A DNA stretch of 64,000 nucleotides, taken from the NCBI RefSeq assembly GCF_010500245.1, contig NZ_JAAGOX010000032.1, positions 1-64,000 of the forward strand, given 5' to 3'. The notes beneath the pieces are model-generated. The model saw nothing but the letters and a program-made list of their open reading frames with translations. It ran no database searches and had not been told where the DNA came from. Made by a program: the position numbers and the translations under genes. Origin of the DNA: Ruegeria sp. PrR005. Lineage in GTDB: Bacteria > Pseudomonadota > Alphaproteobacteria > Rhodobacterales > Rhodobacteraceae. Shown here piece after piece: positions 35,291 to 44,516 of this stretch (position 1 is its first letter; the number at the start of each line of letters is the position of its first letter).

Positions 35291-36598
35291 ATGACCGACC
35301 TGACCCCGCGCGAGATCGTCTCGGAGCTTGACCGTTTCATCATCGGCCAGAAGGACGCCAAGCGCGCCGTTGCCGTGGCGCTGCGCAACCGCTGGCGGCG
35401 CAAGCAGTTGGCCGACGACCTGCGCGACGAGGTATACCCGAAGAACATCCTGATGATCGGCCCCACCGGCGTGGGCAAGACCGAGATCAGCCGCCGTCTG
35501 GCGAAACTGGCGCGCGCGCCCTTTATCAAGGTCGAGGCGACCAAGTTCACCGAGGTGGGATATGTCGGGCGCGATGTCGAACAGATCATCCGCGATCTGG
35601 CCGATGCGGCGATCATGCAGACCCGCGAATACATGCGCGACGAGGTCAAGGCACGGGCGCAAAAGGCGGCCGAGGATAGGGTGATCGAGGCGATTGCCGG
35701 CGAGGATGCCCGCGAAGGCACGCGCGAGATGTTCCGCAGGAAGCTGAAGACAGGCGAGCTGGACGATACGGTGATCGAGCTGGAACTGGCCGATACCGGA
35801 AACCCGATGTCGATGTTCGAGATCCCGGGCCAGCCCGGCGCGAACATGGGGATGATGAACCTGGGCGATCTCTTCGGCAAGGCGTTTGCCGGGCGCACCA
35901 CGCGCAAGAAGATGACCGTGGCCGACAGTTACGAGGTGCTGATCGGGGAAGAGGCAGACAAGCTGTTGGATGACGAGGTGGTCACCCGCACCGCGCTGGA
36001 AGCGGTCGAGCAGAACGGCATCGTATTCCTCGATGAGATCGACAAGGTCTGTGCCCGTTCGGACGCGCGCGGCGCCGATGTCAGCCGCGAGGGCGTGCAG
36101 CGCGACTTGCTGCCGCTGATCGAGGGCACCACTGTCAGCACCAAATACGGGCCGATCAAGACCGACCATATCCTGTTCATCGCCAGCGGCGCGTTCCATA
36201 TCGCCAAGCCCAGCGACCTGCTTCCGGAATTGCAGGGGCGGTTGCCGATCCGCGTCGAACTCAGGGCGCTGACCGAAGAGGATTTCGTGCGCATCCTGAC
36301 CGAGACCGACAACGCGCTGACCCGGCAATATACCGCGCTGATGGGGACCGAGGAGGTAACGGTCGCCTTTACCCCCGACGGGATCGCGGCGCTGGCCCGG
36401 ATCGCGGCCGAGGTGAACCAAAGCGTCGAGAATATCGGGGCGCGGCGCCTTTATACCGTGATGGAGCGGGTGTTTGAGGAGCTGTCGTTTACCGCGCCGG
36501 ACCGGGCGGGAGAGGCGGTGACGGTCGATGCCGCATTTGTCGAAACCAATCTGGGCGAATTGGCGCGGTCGACCGATCTGAGCCGTTACGTACTTTAG
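35291..36598 (+). CDS. hslU: HslU ATPase (ClpY)
   Basis: HslU unfolds substrates and feeds them to HslV. The 435-residue AAA+ protein has the [16 protein letters not shown] start, Walker [10 protein letters not shown] (about residues 58-66), the pore motif GYVGRD (about 90), Walker B IVFLDEID (about 250), a sensor region with [12 protein letters not shown], and the C-terminal LSRYVL that activates HslV. It is isolated from hslV. A short-spaced CTTG/CCCCAT pair lies upstream but I do not call it a promoter. Confidence 0.97.
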   Translation: MTDLTPREIVSELDRFIIGQKDAKRAVAVALRNRWRRKQLADDLRDEVYPKNILMIGPTGVGKTEISRRLAKLARAPFIKVEATKFTEVGYVGRDVEQIIRDLADAAIMQTREYMRDEVKARAQKAAEDRVIEAIAGEDAREGTREMFRRKLKTGELDDTVIELELADTGNPMSMFEIPGQPGANMGMMNLGDLFGKAFAGRTTRKKMTVADSYEVLIGEEADKLLDDEVVTRTALEAVEQNGIVFLDEIDKVCARSDARGADVSREGVQRDLLPLIEGTTVSTKYGPIKTDHILFIASGAFHIAKPSDLLPELQGRLPIRVELRALTEEDFVRILTETDNALTRQYTALMGTEEVTVAFTPDGIAALARIAAEVNQSVENIGARRLYTVMERVFEELSFTAPDRAGEAVTVDAAFVETNLGELARSTDLSRYVL

Positions 36599-36716
36599 TG
36601 TTGAATGCTGCTGGCCCGTGCTGGGCCAGCCGCCATTCGATCTGGATTTTTCAGGTGAGGCGGGTATCGTACCGGTATCCTGAGACCTGATTTTCGATAT
36701 CCAGATTGGACGACCC

Positions 36717-37157
36717 ATGATTAGAACCTTGTCCGGCTTCGGCACAGCCGTTTTGTGCGCCGCTCTTCTGTCTGCCAGCGCCGAGGCGCAGAACAGCAAG
36801 TTTGATTTGACCGGCGTTTCGATTGCCCCGATGAAAACCGCCAACCTGTGTTCCAAGATCGGCGGCAAGGGCGCGCAACCCGAACTGGTGCTGAAACACA
36901 GCGCGGTGGCCGGGACCAAGATCAAGGTCCGGATGTATGACGTCCACGGCAAGCGGGATGTCACAGAGCATAACACGGTACGGGTGAAATCCTCGGGCTC
37001 GGGTCAGACGGTTGTCAACTCGGGCTTCCGGCCACCCTGCAACACGACGGGCGGGCGCAAGAATTCAAGTTACCGCTTCGACGTCTCGGTAGGCGGCAAG
37101 ACGACCACCGTCATCTGGGGCAACTACGATTCCGGCAAGAAAAAGATCGTTCCGTGA
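36717..37157 (+). CDS. Secreted protein, unknown function
   Basis: The 146-residue protein has a Sec signal peptide (residues 1-24, ending SAEA). The basic mature part has two cysteines (ANLCSKIGG and RPPCNTTGG) and a lysine-rich C-terminus. A beta-rich pattern (KIKVRMYDVHG, YRFDVSVGGKTTTVIWG) suggests a small immunoglobulin-like fold. I do not recognise a named family. It stands alone between hslU and the DUF900 gene. Confidence 0.65.
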   Translation: MIRTLSGFGTAVLCAALLSASAEAQNSKFDLTGVSIAPMKTANLCSKIGGKGAQPELVLKHSAVAGTKIKVRMYDVHGKRDVTEHNTVRVKSSGSGQTVVNSGFRPPCNTTGGRKNSSYRFDVSVGGKTTTVIWGNYDSGKKKIVP

Positions 37158-37309
37158 TCTGACGACGCGATCTAGGCACCGGCGGGAAACCGCCGCGGCG
37201 GCGACCCGGGTCGGCGCCCGATTGCGATTGTGCCCGAACCAAGGGCAACTTGTCACATAAAGGTAGCGGTTGGCGGGTCCTTCGACTATGTGAACGGGCG
37301 GGTGCAAAA

Positions 37310-37329
37310 GGGCCGGACGGTCCCGGCCC
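37310..37329 (+). other. GC hairpin in the gap before the DUF900 gene
   Basis: A 7-bp stem (GGGCCGG at 37310-37316 with CCGGCCC at 37323-37329) lies in the 240-bp gap 37158-37397. No T-run follows, so it may be a weak terminator for the previous gene or leader structure. Nothing else was recognised in this gap. Confidence 0.35.
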
Positions 37330-37397
37330 AACCGACAGGATTCCGGTTCCCGGCGTCTTAACTCCTTTGCGCGGATCCGCCCGCCACGAAGAAGCCC

Positions 37398-38501
37398 ATG
37401 CGTGTTGCGACCCTGGTTGTTGTTCTGGTTTCGATTGTCTCGGGCTGTACCGACCGGTCTTATACCCCGGTGACACCGGACGCCTTGCAGGTTGGCACGG
37501 CGGCAACCGTGTTTGCGGCCACAACCCGGGTACAAGAGGCGGACGGGTCATTTGGCCCGGATCGGGCAGACCGGCTGAGCCTGTTGGAACTGACCGTGTC
37601 GATCCCGCCTGACCGCCGCCCGGGGCGTCTGGATTTCGGATATGGCAGCGCCAACCCCGAAAAGCAGTTCATCCTGGCGGGGCAGAAAGTGTTCGACCAG
37701 CCAGAGCAGTTCGGCGCGCGATTGCGCGAGGAACTGGTGGGGCGGCCTCGGGGCGATCGCGAACTGACGCTGTTCATCCATGGGTTCAACTCGACTCAGA
37801 CCGAAACCGCTTACCGGGCTGCGCAACTGGCCCATGACATCGAAATGCCGGGCGTGCTGATGGTGTATTCCTGGCCCAGCAAGGGGCACGCGCTGGCCTA
37901 TGCCTATGACGGCGACAGCGTGGTGTTTGCGCGGGACGGGCTGGAAGAGGTGCTGTTGCGGCTTGGCGCGTCGGATCTGGACCGGTTGAACGTCGTGGCG
38001 CATTCGATGGGGTCGTTTCTGTTGATGGAAGCGCTGCGCCAGATCGACTTGCAGAAACCGGGATGGGCGGCGCGTAATCTGCATGGTGTCGTACTGATCT
38101 CGCCCGATCTGGATCTGGACGTGTTCCGCAGCCAGCTGAGCCGTTTGGCCGAGGTGCCGCAGCCCTTTGTGGTGATGGCGTCGGAAAAGGACAACGTGCT
38201 GAACCTGTCGCGCAGGCTGCGCGGCAAGCAGAGCGGCGAGCGGTTGGGGCAGATAAGTTCCGCGGCGCTGATCGCCGATCTGCCGGTGACGGTGATCGAC
38301 ACCAGCAAGTTTTCGGACGAGGCGGAATCGGGCCATTTCGTCGCCGCCACCTCGCCCACATTGTTGGCGATGATCGCCGATGCCCGCAACATGACAAACC
38401 TGTTCGAAGCCGGCGGTCTGCCGTTGGAGCGCGCGTTTCCCGGGATCGTGACCTATGCCGAGGAATACCTTGGCGTCGATCTGTCCGGCGGTTCACGCTG
38501 A
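37398..38501 (+). CDS. DUF900 alpha/beta-hydrolase lipoprotein
   Basis: The 367-residue protein has a lipoprotein signal with lipobox VSGC (cysteine about residue 17). An alpha/beta-hydrolase fold of the DUF900 (COG4782) type follows: the oxyanion segment LTLFIHGFNST (about 118-128), MVYSWPSKG, and the nucleophile elbow VVAHSMGSFL (about 200-209). A late histidine in ESGHFVAA can complete the triad. It is probably a membrane-anchored periplasmic esterase; the substrate is unknown. Confidence 0.82.
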   Translation: MRVATLVVVLVSIVSGCTDRSYTPVTPDALQVGTAATVFAATTRVQEADGSFGPDRADRLSLLELTVSIPPDRRPGRLDFGYGSANPEKQFILAGQKVFDQPEQFGARLREELVGRPRGDRELTLFIHGFNSTQTETAYRAAQLAHDIEMPGVLMVYSWPSKGHALAYAYDGDSVVFARDGLEEVLLRLGASDLDRLNVVAHSMGSFLLMEALRQIDLQKPGWAARNLHGVVLISPDLDLDVFRSQLSRLAEVPQPFVVMASEKDNVLNLSRRLRGKQSGERLGQISSAALIADLPVTVIDTSKFSDEAESGHFVAATSPTLLAMIADARNMTNLFEAGGLPLERAFPGIVTYAEEYLGVDLSGGSR

Positions 38502-38531
38502 GTCTGAACCATCGCTCGCCGCCGGGCAGGG

Positions 38532-39557
38532 CTAGAGGATCGCGTCTCCCGCATCGAGTTCTGCCAATGCCGGGGCCTCGCCCACGCTCATGTTGGCGTA
38601 TTCGAGCAAGAAGTTGCTGTCCTTGATGTTGTATTTCACCTCGACGAACAGTTCGACGCCGGATGGCGGCAGGCCATAATCGGTGTGGAAGGCGAAATAG
38701 TCGTCGGCCGAACCTTCCTGTTCGATCTCGATCATCATGTAGCGGTTGCCGGCGGAGTCGCTGACCCAGTAATACGCCTCGCCAAAGATCTGTCCGCCAT
38801 TGCCGATCTCTTCGCCCGCAGCGTTGCGTACCGCCGCGACCTGGCCCGTTTCGTCGTCGGCGTATTCGTTGACTAGGTTATCGCCGGACAGATAGGGATC
38901 GTCGTCGTCAACGCTGATGAACACCGTGGGGGCGGATGGCAGCATGATGTTGAACCCCGCAAAAAGGTTCTCGCGGCCCTCCAGGGTCAGGTCAAATTCG
39001 TTGAAGGCGGTGAAGGTGTAGTCCGGTTCCGGATCGGGGTCCGGTTCCGGATCGGGATCGGGATCGGGGTCCGGTTCCGGATCGGGGTCCGGATCGGCAA
39101 GCGTCGCGGCCAGCGTCTGGTATTCCGGCAGCAGGGTGTTGTCCTTGATATTGACCTTTCGATCCACCGTCAGTTCGGTTCCGGGATCGGGAATGCCGAA
39201 ATCGGTGACGAAGGCAAAGAAATCCGCGGCGGTGCCTTCCTGTTCGATCTCGACCAGCATGTAACGGTTGCCGGCGTCGTCGCTGACCCAATAATAGACC
39301 TCGCCGTAAATCTTGCCGCCGCTGCCAAGCTCGTTGCCGTCGGAGTCGATGATGGTGGCTTCCTGGCCGCTGTCGTCATCGGCGACCTCGTCCGTGTCGT
39401 TGTCGCCGGACAACACGCCATCGTCATCGGTTACGGTAATCGTGACAGTGGATGCCTCCGGCACCCTGATCGTGTCGCGAAGGAAGAAATTCGTTCTTCC
39501 GTTGATGATCAAATCGGTTTCACGAAAAACGCTGAACTCAAAAGTATCAACAGGCAT
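38532..39557 (-). CDS. Acidic protein with duplicated domain and DP-rich linker
   Basis: ATG at 39557 (with GGGGGGA upstream) gives 341 residues. Two clearly homologous domains of about 130 residues share motifs such as LSGDN, DDxxGQ, IYGEVYYWVSD / IFGEAYYWVSD, AGNRYM and EIEQEG. They are joined by an Asp-Pro-Glu-Pro linker (about residues 159-180). There is no N-terminal signal, and the protein is strongly acidic, as for type I secreted proteins. The domain resembles, from memory, modules found ahead of Hint domains in Roseobacter secreted proteins; no Hint domain is present here. Function is unknown. Confidence 0.65.
   Translation of the reverse strand: MPVDTFEFSVFRETDLIINGRTNFFLRDTIRVPEASTVTITVTDDDGVLSGDNDTDEVADDDSGQEATIIDSDGNELGSGGKIYGEVYYWVSDDAGNRYMLVEIEQEGTAADFFAFVTDFGIPDPGTELTVDRKVNIKDNTLLPEYQTLAATLADPDPDPEPDPDPDPDPEPDPDPEPDYTFTAFNEFDLTLEGRENLFAGFNIMLPSAPTVFISVDDDDPYLSGDNLVNEYADDETGQVAAVRNAAGEEIGNGGQIFGEAYYWVSDSAGNRYMMIEIEQEGSADDYFAFHTDYGLPPSGVELFVEVKYNIKDSNFLLEYANMSVGEAPALAELDAGDAIL
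39021..39096 (-). repeat. Hexanucleotide-like repeats in the DP-rich linker
   Basis: Alternating GTCCGG and GATCGG-type hexamers are repeated imperfectly over about 76 bp. On the minus strand they encode the (DP/EP)n linker between the two homologous domains, so unit gain or loss would change linker length in frame. Confidence 0.85.
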
Positions 39558-39710
39558 TTCCAATCCCCCCAGACGGAAATTCTAGGGTCGGGTACTGACC
39601 CTCTATACCACTGTATATCGAAGATCGGATGAATTGTCGAAAATTCGCTCTTTCCGTAACCGGCAACAGCGATAGTTGCTGTATGGGAAACAAAGAGGGC
39701 GTTGTTGCGC

Positions 39711-40301
39711 TTATTGTCGTCTGCGGCGCAGGTATACGTAATATGCCCCGTCTCCGCCGTGGCTCAGGTGGGCTGGTGTGACCTGTAGCACCGCCTGTGC
39801 CAGGGGCGGCAGGGACAACCATTGCGGCACCTGGTGGCGCAATACACCACGCGGTGTGGGAATCGGCCCCGGCTCGTCCCGGTCCTTGCCCTTGCCGGTG
39901 ACCACCAGTACCAGCCGCCGGTCCTGTGCCTGCGCGGTCAGGATGAACCGCACCAGCGCGGGGTGGGCCGCATCGACCCGCATGCCATGCAAGTCCAGCT
40001 TGCCCTCGGGTTTCAGCTTGCCCCGGCGCATCCTTGTATAGGCCTTTGGGTCCATCTGCACCGGGGCGCGCGACAGCCGGTCGGTGATCGAGGGGGACAG
40101 CGCATGGCGGGCCGGAGTGGCGCGCGCCGCCTGTCCCAATTCAAACGGTTCCAAGGACATCGGCAGAGGTTTGGTTGGCTTTGGTTTTGGCAGCGTCTGG
40201 GGATGTACCCCATCCACACGCTCGGGGTGCAGCCTGTCCGCTTGCCGGACCACCTTGCGCCAGAGGTCCACCTCGTCCCTTGTCAGTTTTCGCCGGGTCA
40301 T
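39711..40301 (-). CDS. Smr-domain protein (MutS2 C-terminal type)
   Basis: The 196-residue protein has a proline-rich N-terminal half. A C-terminal Smr domain follows: KLDLHGMRVDAA (about residues 98-109) and the VVTGKGKD motif (about 133), ending with the GGDGAYYVYLRRR strand. Stand-alone Smr proteins are nicking endonucleases acting on branched DNA or on RNA; which applies here is unknown. Its start overlaps the mltA stop (TGATG), so it belongs to a timA-mltA-smr unit. Confidence 0.88.
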   Translation of the reverse strand: MTRRKLTRDEVDLWRKVVRQADRLHPERVDGVHPQTLPKPKPTKPLPMSLEPFELGQAARATPARHALSPSITDRLSRAPVQMDPKAYTRMRRGKLKPEGKLDLHGMRVDAAHPALVRFILTAQAQDRRLVLVVTGKGKDRDEPGPIPTPRGVLRHQVPQWLSLPPLAQAVLQVTPAHLSHGGDGAYYVYLRRRRQ

Positions 40302-41341
40302 CAGAGCCCGTCCGGCAACAGGGCATAGGCGCGCTGGATGGGCAGGAGCACCACCATGCGGCCGGGATCGCGCAGGGTGCCGGCCGCGCGGCCAGCGGCA
40401 TCGCCGGTGCCAAAGAAAATATCGGCCCGTTGCGCGCCCTTGATCGCCGAGCCGGTATCCTGTGCCACCATCAGGCGGCGCATCTTGCCCTGGCCGTTCT
40501 TTTCGATCCAGACCGGCGCGCCCAGCGGCGTATGCGCGGGATCGACCGCGATCGACCGCAACGCCGTGACGGAACGGTTCATCGCGCCAAGCGGCCCCTG
40601 ATCGGCGGGCACGTGGCGCAATTCGCGGAAGAAGACATAAGACGGATTGTGGAACAGCAATTCCTGGCCCGCTTCGGGATTGCGGCGCACCCAGTTCTTG
40701 ATCACTTCGGCGCTGACCTGATGCGCCGAATAGACGCCGCGCCGCACAAGCTCTACCCCGACCGAGCGGTAGGGATGACCGTTAGCGCCGCCGTAGCCCA
40801 CACGCAGGGTCTGACCGTCGGGCAGGCGGATCCGCCCTGAACCCTGGATCTGGAGAAAGAACAGCTCGACCGGGTCATCGACCCAGGCGATTTCCAGACC
40901 GCGATTGTCCATCACGCCCGAGGTCAGGATCTGGCGCCGGTCGAGCCAGGGGTTCGCCTCGCGCGCCTCGGGCGGCATCCTGTAGAGCGGGTAGCGAAAC
41001 CGCGCCGTGGGAAACCGCGATCCGGTCAGCTCGGGCTCGAAATAGCCGGTGAACAGGCAGTCCTGGCCGTCCTCGATCAACACGGGGCGAAAGAACAGCT
41101 CAAAAAAGGCGCGCGCGGTGTCGGGGGTCTGCTCCCGGGCCATGGCGCAGAGCGCCCGCCAGTCGGGATCATCGAACGTGTCACAGGTGTTGGTAAAAAC
41201 CGAAAGGGCCGCGGCATGATCATCCGCAGCCCATCCATCCAACGAGTCGAAGGTGAGAATCGTGTGCATCGTCTCAGCCGCTCCGGTCTGGGCGGTCAGG
41301 ATGGCTCCTGCCAGAACTGCCGACCGGAGCGCGCCAATCAT
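40301..41341 (-). CDS. mltA: Membrane-bound lytic transglycosylase A
   Basis: MltA cleaves peptidoglycan glycan strands to 1,6-anhydromuropeptides. The 346-residue protein has a Sec signal peptide (about residues 1-22) without a lipobox, so it may be soluble in the periplasm. The MltA/3D core follows: GYFEPELTGSR, the FFLQIQGSGRIRLPDG segment (about 185-200), the SVTALRSIAVDP segment, and the AQDTGSAIKGAQRADIFFGTG catalytic region. Its ATG overlaps the timA stop by 4 bp. Confidence 0.93.
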   Translation of the reverse strand: MIGALRSAVLAGAILTAQTGAAETMHTILTFDSLDGWAADDHAAALSVFTNTCDTFDDPDWRALCAMAREQTPDTARAFFELFFRPVLIEDGQDCLFTGYFEPELTGSRFPTARFRYPLYRMPPEAREANPWLDRRQILTSGVMDNRGLEIAWVDDPVELFFLQIQGSGRIRLPDGQTLRVGYGGANGHPYRSVGVELVRRGVYSAHQVSAEVIKNWVRRNPEAGQELLFHNPSYVFFRELRHVPADQGPLGAMNRSVTALRSIAVDPAHTPLGAPVWIEKNGQGKMRRLMVAQDTGSAIKGAQRADIFFGTGDAAGRAAGTLRDPGRMVVLLPIQRAYALLPDGL

Positions 41342-41994
41342 GCGTCCGTTGCAACAAGCAACCAGTTGGGGTCGTCGTTGCCCATGACGCGGGCAAAGGT
41401 CCAGACATCCTTTTGACGTTTGACTGCGGTCGGGCTGCCTTCGACGATATCGCCGCCGCGATCGCGCACGACCGAAGTCAGTTCACCCATGAAGCGCATG
41501 GTGATCTCGGCACGGTTGCTGTCCTTGTCGAAGTGGACATTCTGGATCGCGGTTTCGCGGACGCCGACAAATTCGGCCTCGATGCTGAGACCCTGATCCT
41601 CGCGGGCGGCAACCACGTTGACGAAGGTTTCGAACACGTCCTCGGCCAGGAAGGGTTCGATTTCCTTCAGGTTACCGCGTTCGAAGCCCATCACGATCAT
41701 CTCATAGGCGCCCCGGGCGCCCTGAACAAAATCGGTGACCGAGAACGAGGGCTCGACCCGCTTCATGGCGGCCAGCTCCTGGGCTTGCGGGCTGTCTTCG
41801 GGCACGTGATCGGTGATGTCGCGATCGGGTCCACCCTCGATCACCTCGAAATCTCGGCGGGCGCGGGTTTCGGGCTGCTGTGGCACGGGTGGCTTTTCGA
41901 AACCCTCGCGGGTGCCCAGCACGCTTTTCAGGCGCAGGATCAGGAATATCGCGATGCCGGCCAGCACAAGCAGCTGGATCAGGGGTGAGTTCAT
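41338..41994 (-). CDS. Tim44-domain protein (TimA)
   Basis: The 218-residue protein has one N-terminal membrane helix (about residues 6-22), a polar linker and a C-terminal Tim44 domain (about 85-218) with FVQGARGAYEMIVMGFERGN and the VKRQKDVWTFARVMGNDDPNWLLVAT end. It is the bacterial relative of the mitochondrial import factor Tim44; in Caulobacter the homologue is a membrane protein of unsettled role. It lies divergent from fxsA and secB and leads a timA-mltA-smr unit. Confidence 0.88.
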   Translation of the reverse strand: MNSPLIQLLVLAGIAIFLILRLKSVLGTREGFEKPPVPQQPETRARRDFEVIEGGPDRDITDHVPEDSPQAQELAAMKRVEPSFSVTDFVQGARGAYEMIVMGFERGNLKEIEPFLAEDVFETFVNVVAAREDQGLSIEAEFVGVRETAIQNVHFDKDSNRAEITMRFMGELTSVVRDRGGDIVEGSPTAVKRQKDVWTFARVMGNDDPNWLLVATDA

Positions 41995-42020
41995 TGTGTC
42001 CTCGTCTCAGGCAAGAAACT

Positions 42021-42049
42021 TTGTAAGTTTCGCTTCCGGTCACTATGTA
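42021..42049 (+). promoter_or_regulatory. Candidate promoter of fxsA (and secB)
   Basis: TTGTAA (42021-42026) and TATGTA (42044-42049) are separated by 17 bp in the divergent gap between timA and fxsA, about 54 bp before the fxsA start. The match is moderate. Confidence 0.4.
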
Positions 42050-42102
42050 GGGAACCGATCCGGTCAAGTCCACAGCCGAGGATAAGCGAAAGGGCAAAGC
42101 AC

Positions 42103-42609
42103 ATGTACCTGTTTCTGGCATTTCTGCTGGTTCCCATCATCGAAATTGCCCTGTTCATTCAGGTTGGCGGCCTGATCGGGCTGTGGCCGACGCTGGGTAT
42201 AGTGGTGCTGACCGCTGTTCTGGGCACATGGCTGGTGCGGACACAAGGTCGCATGGCGATGGGCCAATTGCAGCGGGCTTTCTCGGATCTCGACGATCCG
42301 ACCGAACCGCTGGCGCATGGGGCGATGATCCTGTTTTCCGGCGCGCTGCTTCTGACGCCCGGCTTTTTCACCGATGCGCTGGGGTTTGCCCTGCTGATTC
42401 CGGCGGTGCGGGTGGCGGTGTTCCGTTACGTTCGGTCGCGCGTGACGGTGACCCAGTTCCAGATGGGGACGAGAGCGGGATTTGACAGCCCGCGCGGCAG
42501 TTATGGCGGCGGGGGTGACGTCATCGATGGCGAATGGGAAGAGGTTCAGCAACCGCGCAGGCGGGACAGCGGCCCATCCGGCTGGGTCGAAGGGCCCGAC
42601 CGGCATTGA
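42103..42609 (+). CDS. fxsA: FxsA-family membrane protein
   Basis: The 168-residue protein has the FxsA pattern: the MYLFLAFLLVPIIEIALFI first helix, GLWPTLGIVVLTAVLGTWLVR, and LLLTPGFFTDALGFALLIP with the conserved proline-glycine-phenylalanine. A soluble glycine-rich tail follows. In E. coli FxsA counters phage exclusion by the F plasmid PifA; its normal role is unclear. It lies 54 bp before secB on the same strand. Confidence 0.9.
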   Translation: MYLFLAFLLVPIIEIALFIQVGGLIGLWPTLGIVVLTAVLGTWLVRTQGRMAMGQLQRAFSDLDDPTEPLAHGAMILFSGALLLTPGFFTDALGFALLIPAVRVAVFRYVRSRVTVTQFQMGTRAGFDSPRGSYGGGGDVIDGEWEEVQQPRRRDSGPSGWVEGPDRH

Positions 42610-42663
42610 GGTGATCTGGCCTAGCTGCTAAGCATGTGCGAATTATCATTCCGGAGGAATTTC

Positions 42664-43182
42664 ATGGCCGAAAACGAAGCCCAGGGTGACGCAGCAGCCG
42701 CACCCCAGCAACCGCCCCAGATCCAGATGCGGGTTCTGACGCAGTTCATCCGCGACATGTCTTTCGAGAATGTCATGGCGCAGCGTGGCGCAACAGGCGA
42801 AGTTCAGCCCGATGTCAGCGTGCAGGTTTCGCTGGATGCCAAAAAGCGCACCGCTGACAATCAGTTCGAAGTGTCGATCAAGCTGAACATCAAATCCAAG
42901 GCCAAAGGCATGGATGATGTGCTGTTCCTGCTCGAGCTGGATTATTGCGGCATCTTCCACGTCGAGGGCGTGCCGAACGAGCAGCTGCATCCGTTCCTGC
43001 TGATCGAATGCCCGCGCATGCTGTTCCCGTTCCTGCGCCGGATCGTCAGCGACGTGACCCGCGACGGCGGTTACCCGCCGCTGAACCTGGACAGCATCGA
43101 CTTTATGGCGCTGTACCGCAGCGAGCTGGCACGCCAGCAAGCCGCCGCGCAGGCACAAAAAGAACAGAAGGCCGACGCCTGA
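42664..43182 (+). CDS. secB: Protein-export chaperone SecB
   Basis: SecB keeps secretory proteins unfolded and delivers them to SecA. The 172-residue protein has the family's LTQFIRDMSFEN start (about residues 25-36), the CGIFHVEG segment, and the ECPRMLFPFLRRIVSDVTRDGGYPPL motif region (about 116-141). GGAGGAATTTC precedes the ATG at 42664; the frame's earlier start at 42634 is not needed. A hairpin terminator follows. Confidence 0.95.
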   Translation: MAENEAQGDAAAAPQQPPQIQMRVLTQFIRDMSFENVMAQRGATGEVQPDVSVQVSLDAKKRTADNQFEVSIKLNIKSKAKGMDDVLFLLELDYCGIFHVEGVPNEQLHPFLLIECPRMLFPFLRRIVSDVTRDGGYPPLNLDSIDFMALYRSELARQQAAAQAQKEQKADA

Positions 43183-43190
43183 TCCTGTTT

Positions 43191-43217
43191 ACGCGCCTGG
43201 CCCGGGGTCAGGCGCGT
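43191..43217. terminator. Bidirectional terminator between secB and dnaQ
   Basis: A 9-bp stem (ACGCGCCTG at 43191-43199 with CAGGCGCGT at 43209-43217) begins 9 bp after the secB stop and overlaps the dnaQ stop on the other strand. A short TTT follows on the plus side. It separates two converging units. Confidence 0.7.
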
Positions 43218-43930
43218 TTCCACACCGCCTTGTCGCCGAGTTTGTCGACAAACGCCTCGTGCGCCGCGCGCTCATCCTCAGTGAGGCGGGACGGCAAAGG
43301 GGCGGGACGCGGATAGGCGCGCCAGGTCTCGGTCGGACCTGCGCCAGTGTTGGCCACAGCGGACAGGCCGAAATCCGGCTGCTTTCCTCCGATCAGTTCC
43401 AGATAGACCTCGGCCAGAATCTCTGAATCGAGAAGCGCGCCGTGCAGCACCCGGTTCGAGTTGTCGATGCCAAAGCGGCGGCAGAGCGCATCCAGCGTTG
43501 CGGGCGAGCCCGGAAACTTGCGCCGCGCCATAGCCAGCGTGTCGATGGCGCGGTCAAAGGGGATCTCTGGAAGCCCCATCCAGCGCAGTTCGGCATTGAG
43601 GAACTTCATGTCGAACGCCGCGTTGTGGATCACCAGTTTTGCATCACCGATGAAGTCGCGGAACGCCCGGCCGACGCGGGCAAAGACGGGTTTGTCCTTG
43701 AGCGTCACCTGTCCGGGCTGCGGCTGTTGCGGCGGCTCAAGAATATCGGGGCCGATACCGTGCACGCCAAAGGCCTCGGCCGGCATCATACGTTCGGGAT
43801 TGATGTATTGGTGATAGGTTTCGCCGGTGGCAACGTGATTCCACAGCTCAATCGCGCCAATCTCGACAATGCGGTCGCCTGTTTCCGGATCGAAACCGGT
43901 TGTTTCCGTATCGAGAACAATCTCACGCAT
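43208..43930 (-). CDS. dnaQ: DNA polymerase III epsilon subunit (proofreading)
   Basis: DnaQ is the 3'-5' proofreading exonuclease of the replicative polymerase. The 240-residue protein has the DEDDh motifs: [10 protein letters not shown] (about residues 5-14), [10 protein letters not shown] (about 96-105) and [17 protein letters not shown] (about 155-171). A C-terminal tail binds the alpha subunit in homologues. ATG at 43930 overlaps the end of coaE by 8 bp. It is the last gene of maf-aroE-coaE-dnaQ, transcribed away from the putative origin. Confidence 0.95.
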   Translation of the reverse strand: MREIVLDTETTGFDPETGDRIVEIGAIELWNHVATGETYHQYINPERMMPAEAFGVHGIGPDILEPPQQPQPGQVTLKDKPVFARVGRAFRDFIGDAKLVIHNAAFDMKFLNAELRWMGLPEIPFDRAIDTLAMARRKFPGSPATLDALCRRFGIDNSNRVLHGALLDSEILAEVYLELIGGKQPDFGLSAVANTGAGPTETWRAYPRPAPLPSRLTEDERAAHEAFVDKLGDKAVWKRA

Positions 43931-44516
43931 CGATTTGCCTTGCCCGTATCTGCCTGACCACATCCTGCACCTGTGCGCGGGCATGGTCCAGTGTGTCGGT
44001 CACGATGACGAAATCGGAACGGGCGCATTTTTCGTCATTGGGCATCTGCTTGGCGCGGATCTGCTCGAACTGGGCCTCGGTCATGGTGCCGCGCGCCATC
44101 ACGCGGGCCTTTTGCTCGTCAGGCGGGATCGAGACGCAGGCGACGGCATCCATCGCCGCATCGCCGCCGGTTTCGAACAACAGAGGAATGTCGAAGACGA
44201 GGATGTCGGCGGTTGCGGTTTCGCGAAATCGCGCGCGATCCTGCGCCACCAGGGGATGAACGATAGATTCGATCCGTTTCAGCGCCGATGGGTCGGCGGC
44301 GATGAGCGCCTTGAGCGCATCACGGCTGACCGCGTCATTCAAAATGGCATCGGGGAAGGCGGAACGCATCGGTTCGACCGCCGCGCCGCCGGGTGAATAG
44401 AGCCGGTGAACGGCGGCATCCGCATCCCAAAGCGCGCATCCCGCTTCGACAAACAGGCGCGCCGTGGTCGACTTGCCCATGCCGATGGAGCCGGTCAGGC
44501 CAAGTACAAATGTCAT
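43923..44516 (-). CDS. coaE: Dephospho-CoA kinase
   Basis: CoaE performs the last step of coenzyme A synthesis, phosphorylating the 3'-OH of dephospho-CoA. The 197-residue protein has the P-loop [13 protein letters not shown] (residues 5-17), DADAAVH (about 31-37), the [12 protein letters not shown] segment (about 106-117) and a lid region. ATG at 44516 overlaps the aroE stop by 4 bp. The longer frame to 44984 lies inside aroE and is rejected. Confidence 0.95.
   Translation of the reverse strand: MTFVLGLTGSIGMGKSTTARLFVEAGCALWDADAAVHRLYSPGGAAVEPMRSAFPDAILNDAVSRDALKALIAADPSALKRIESIVHPLVAQDRARFRETATADILVFDIPLLFETGGDAAMDAVACVSIPPDEQKARVMARGTMTEAQFEQIRAKQMPNDEKCARSDFVIVTDTLDHARAQVQDVVRQIRARQIDA

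Noticed and set aside
35255-36976. 573-codon open frame on the minus strand
   Set aside because: It is antisense to hslU, which has complete AAA+ motifs on the other strand.
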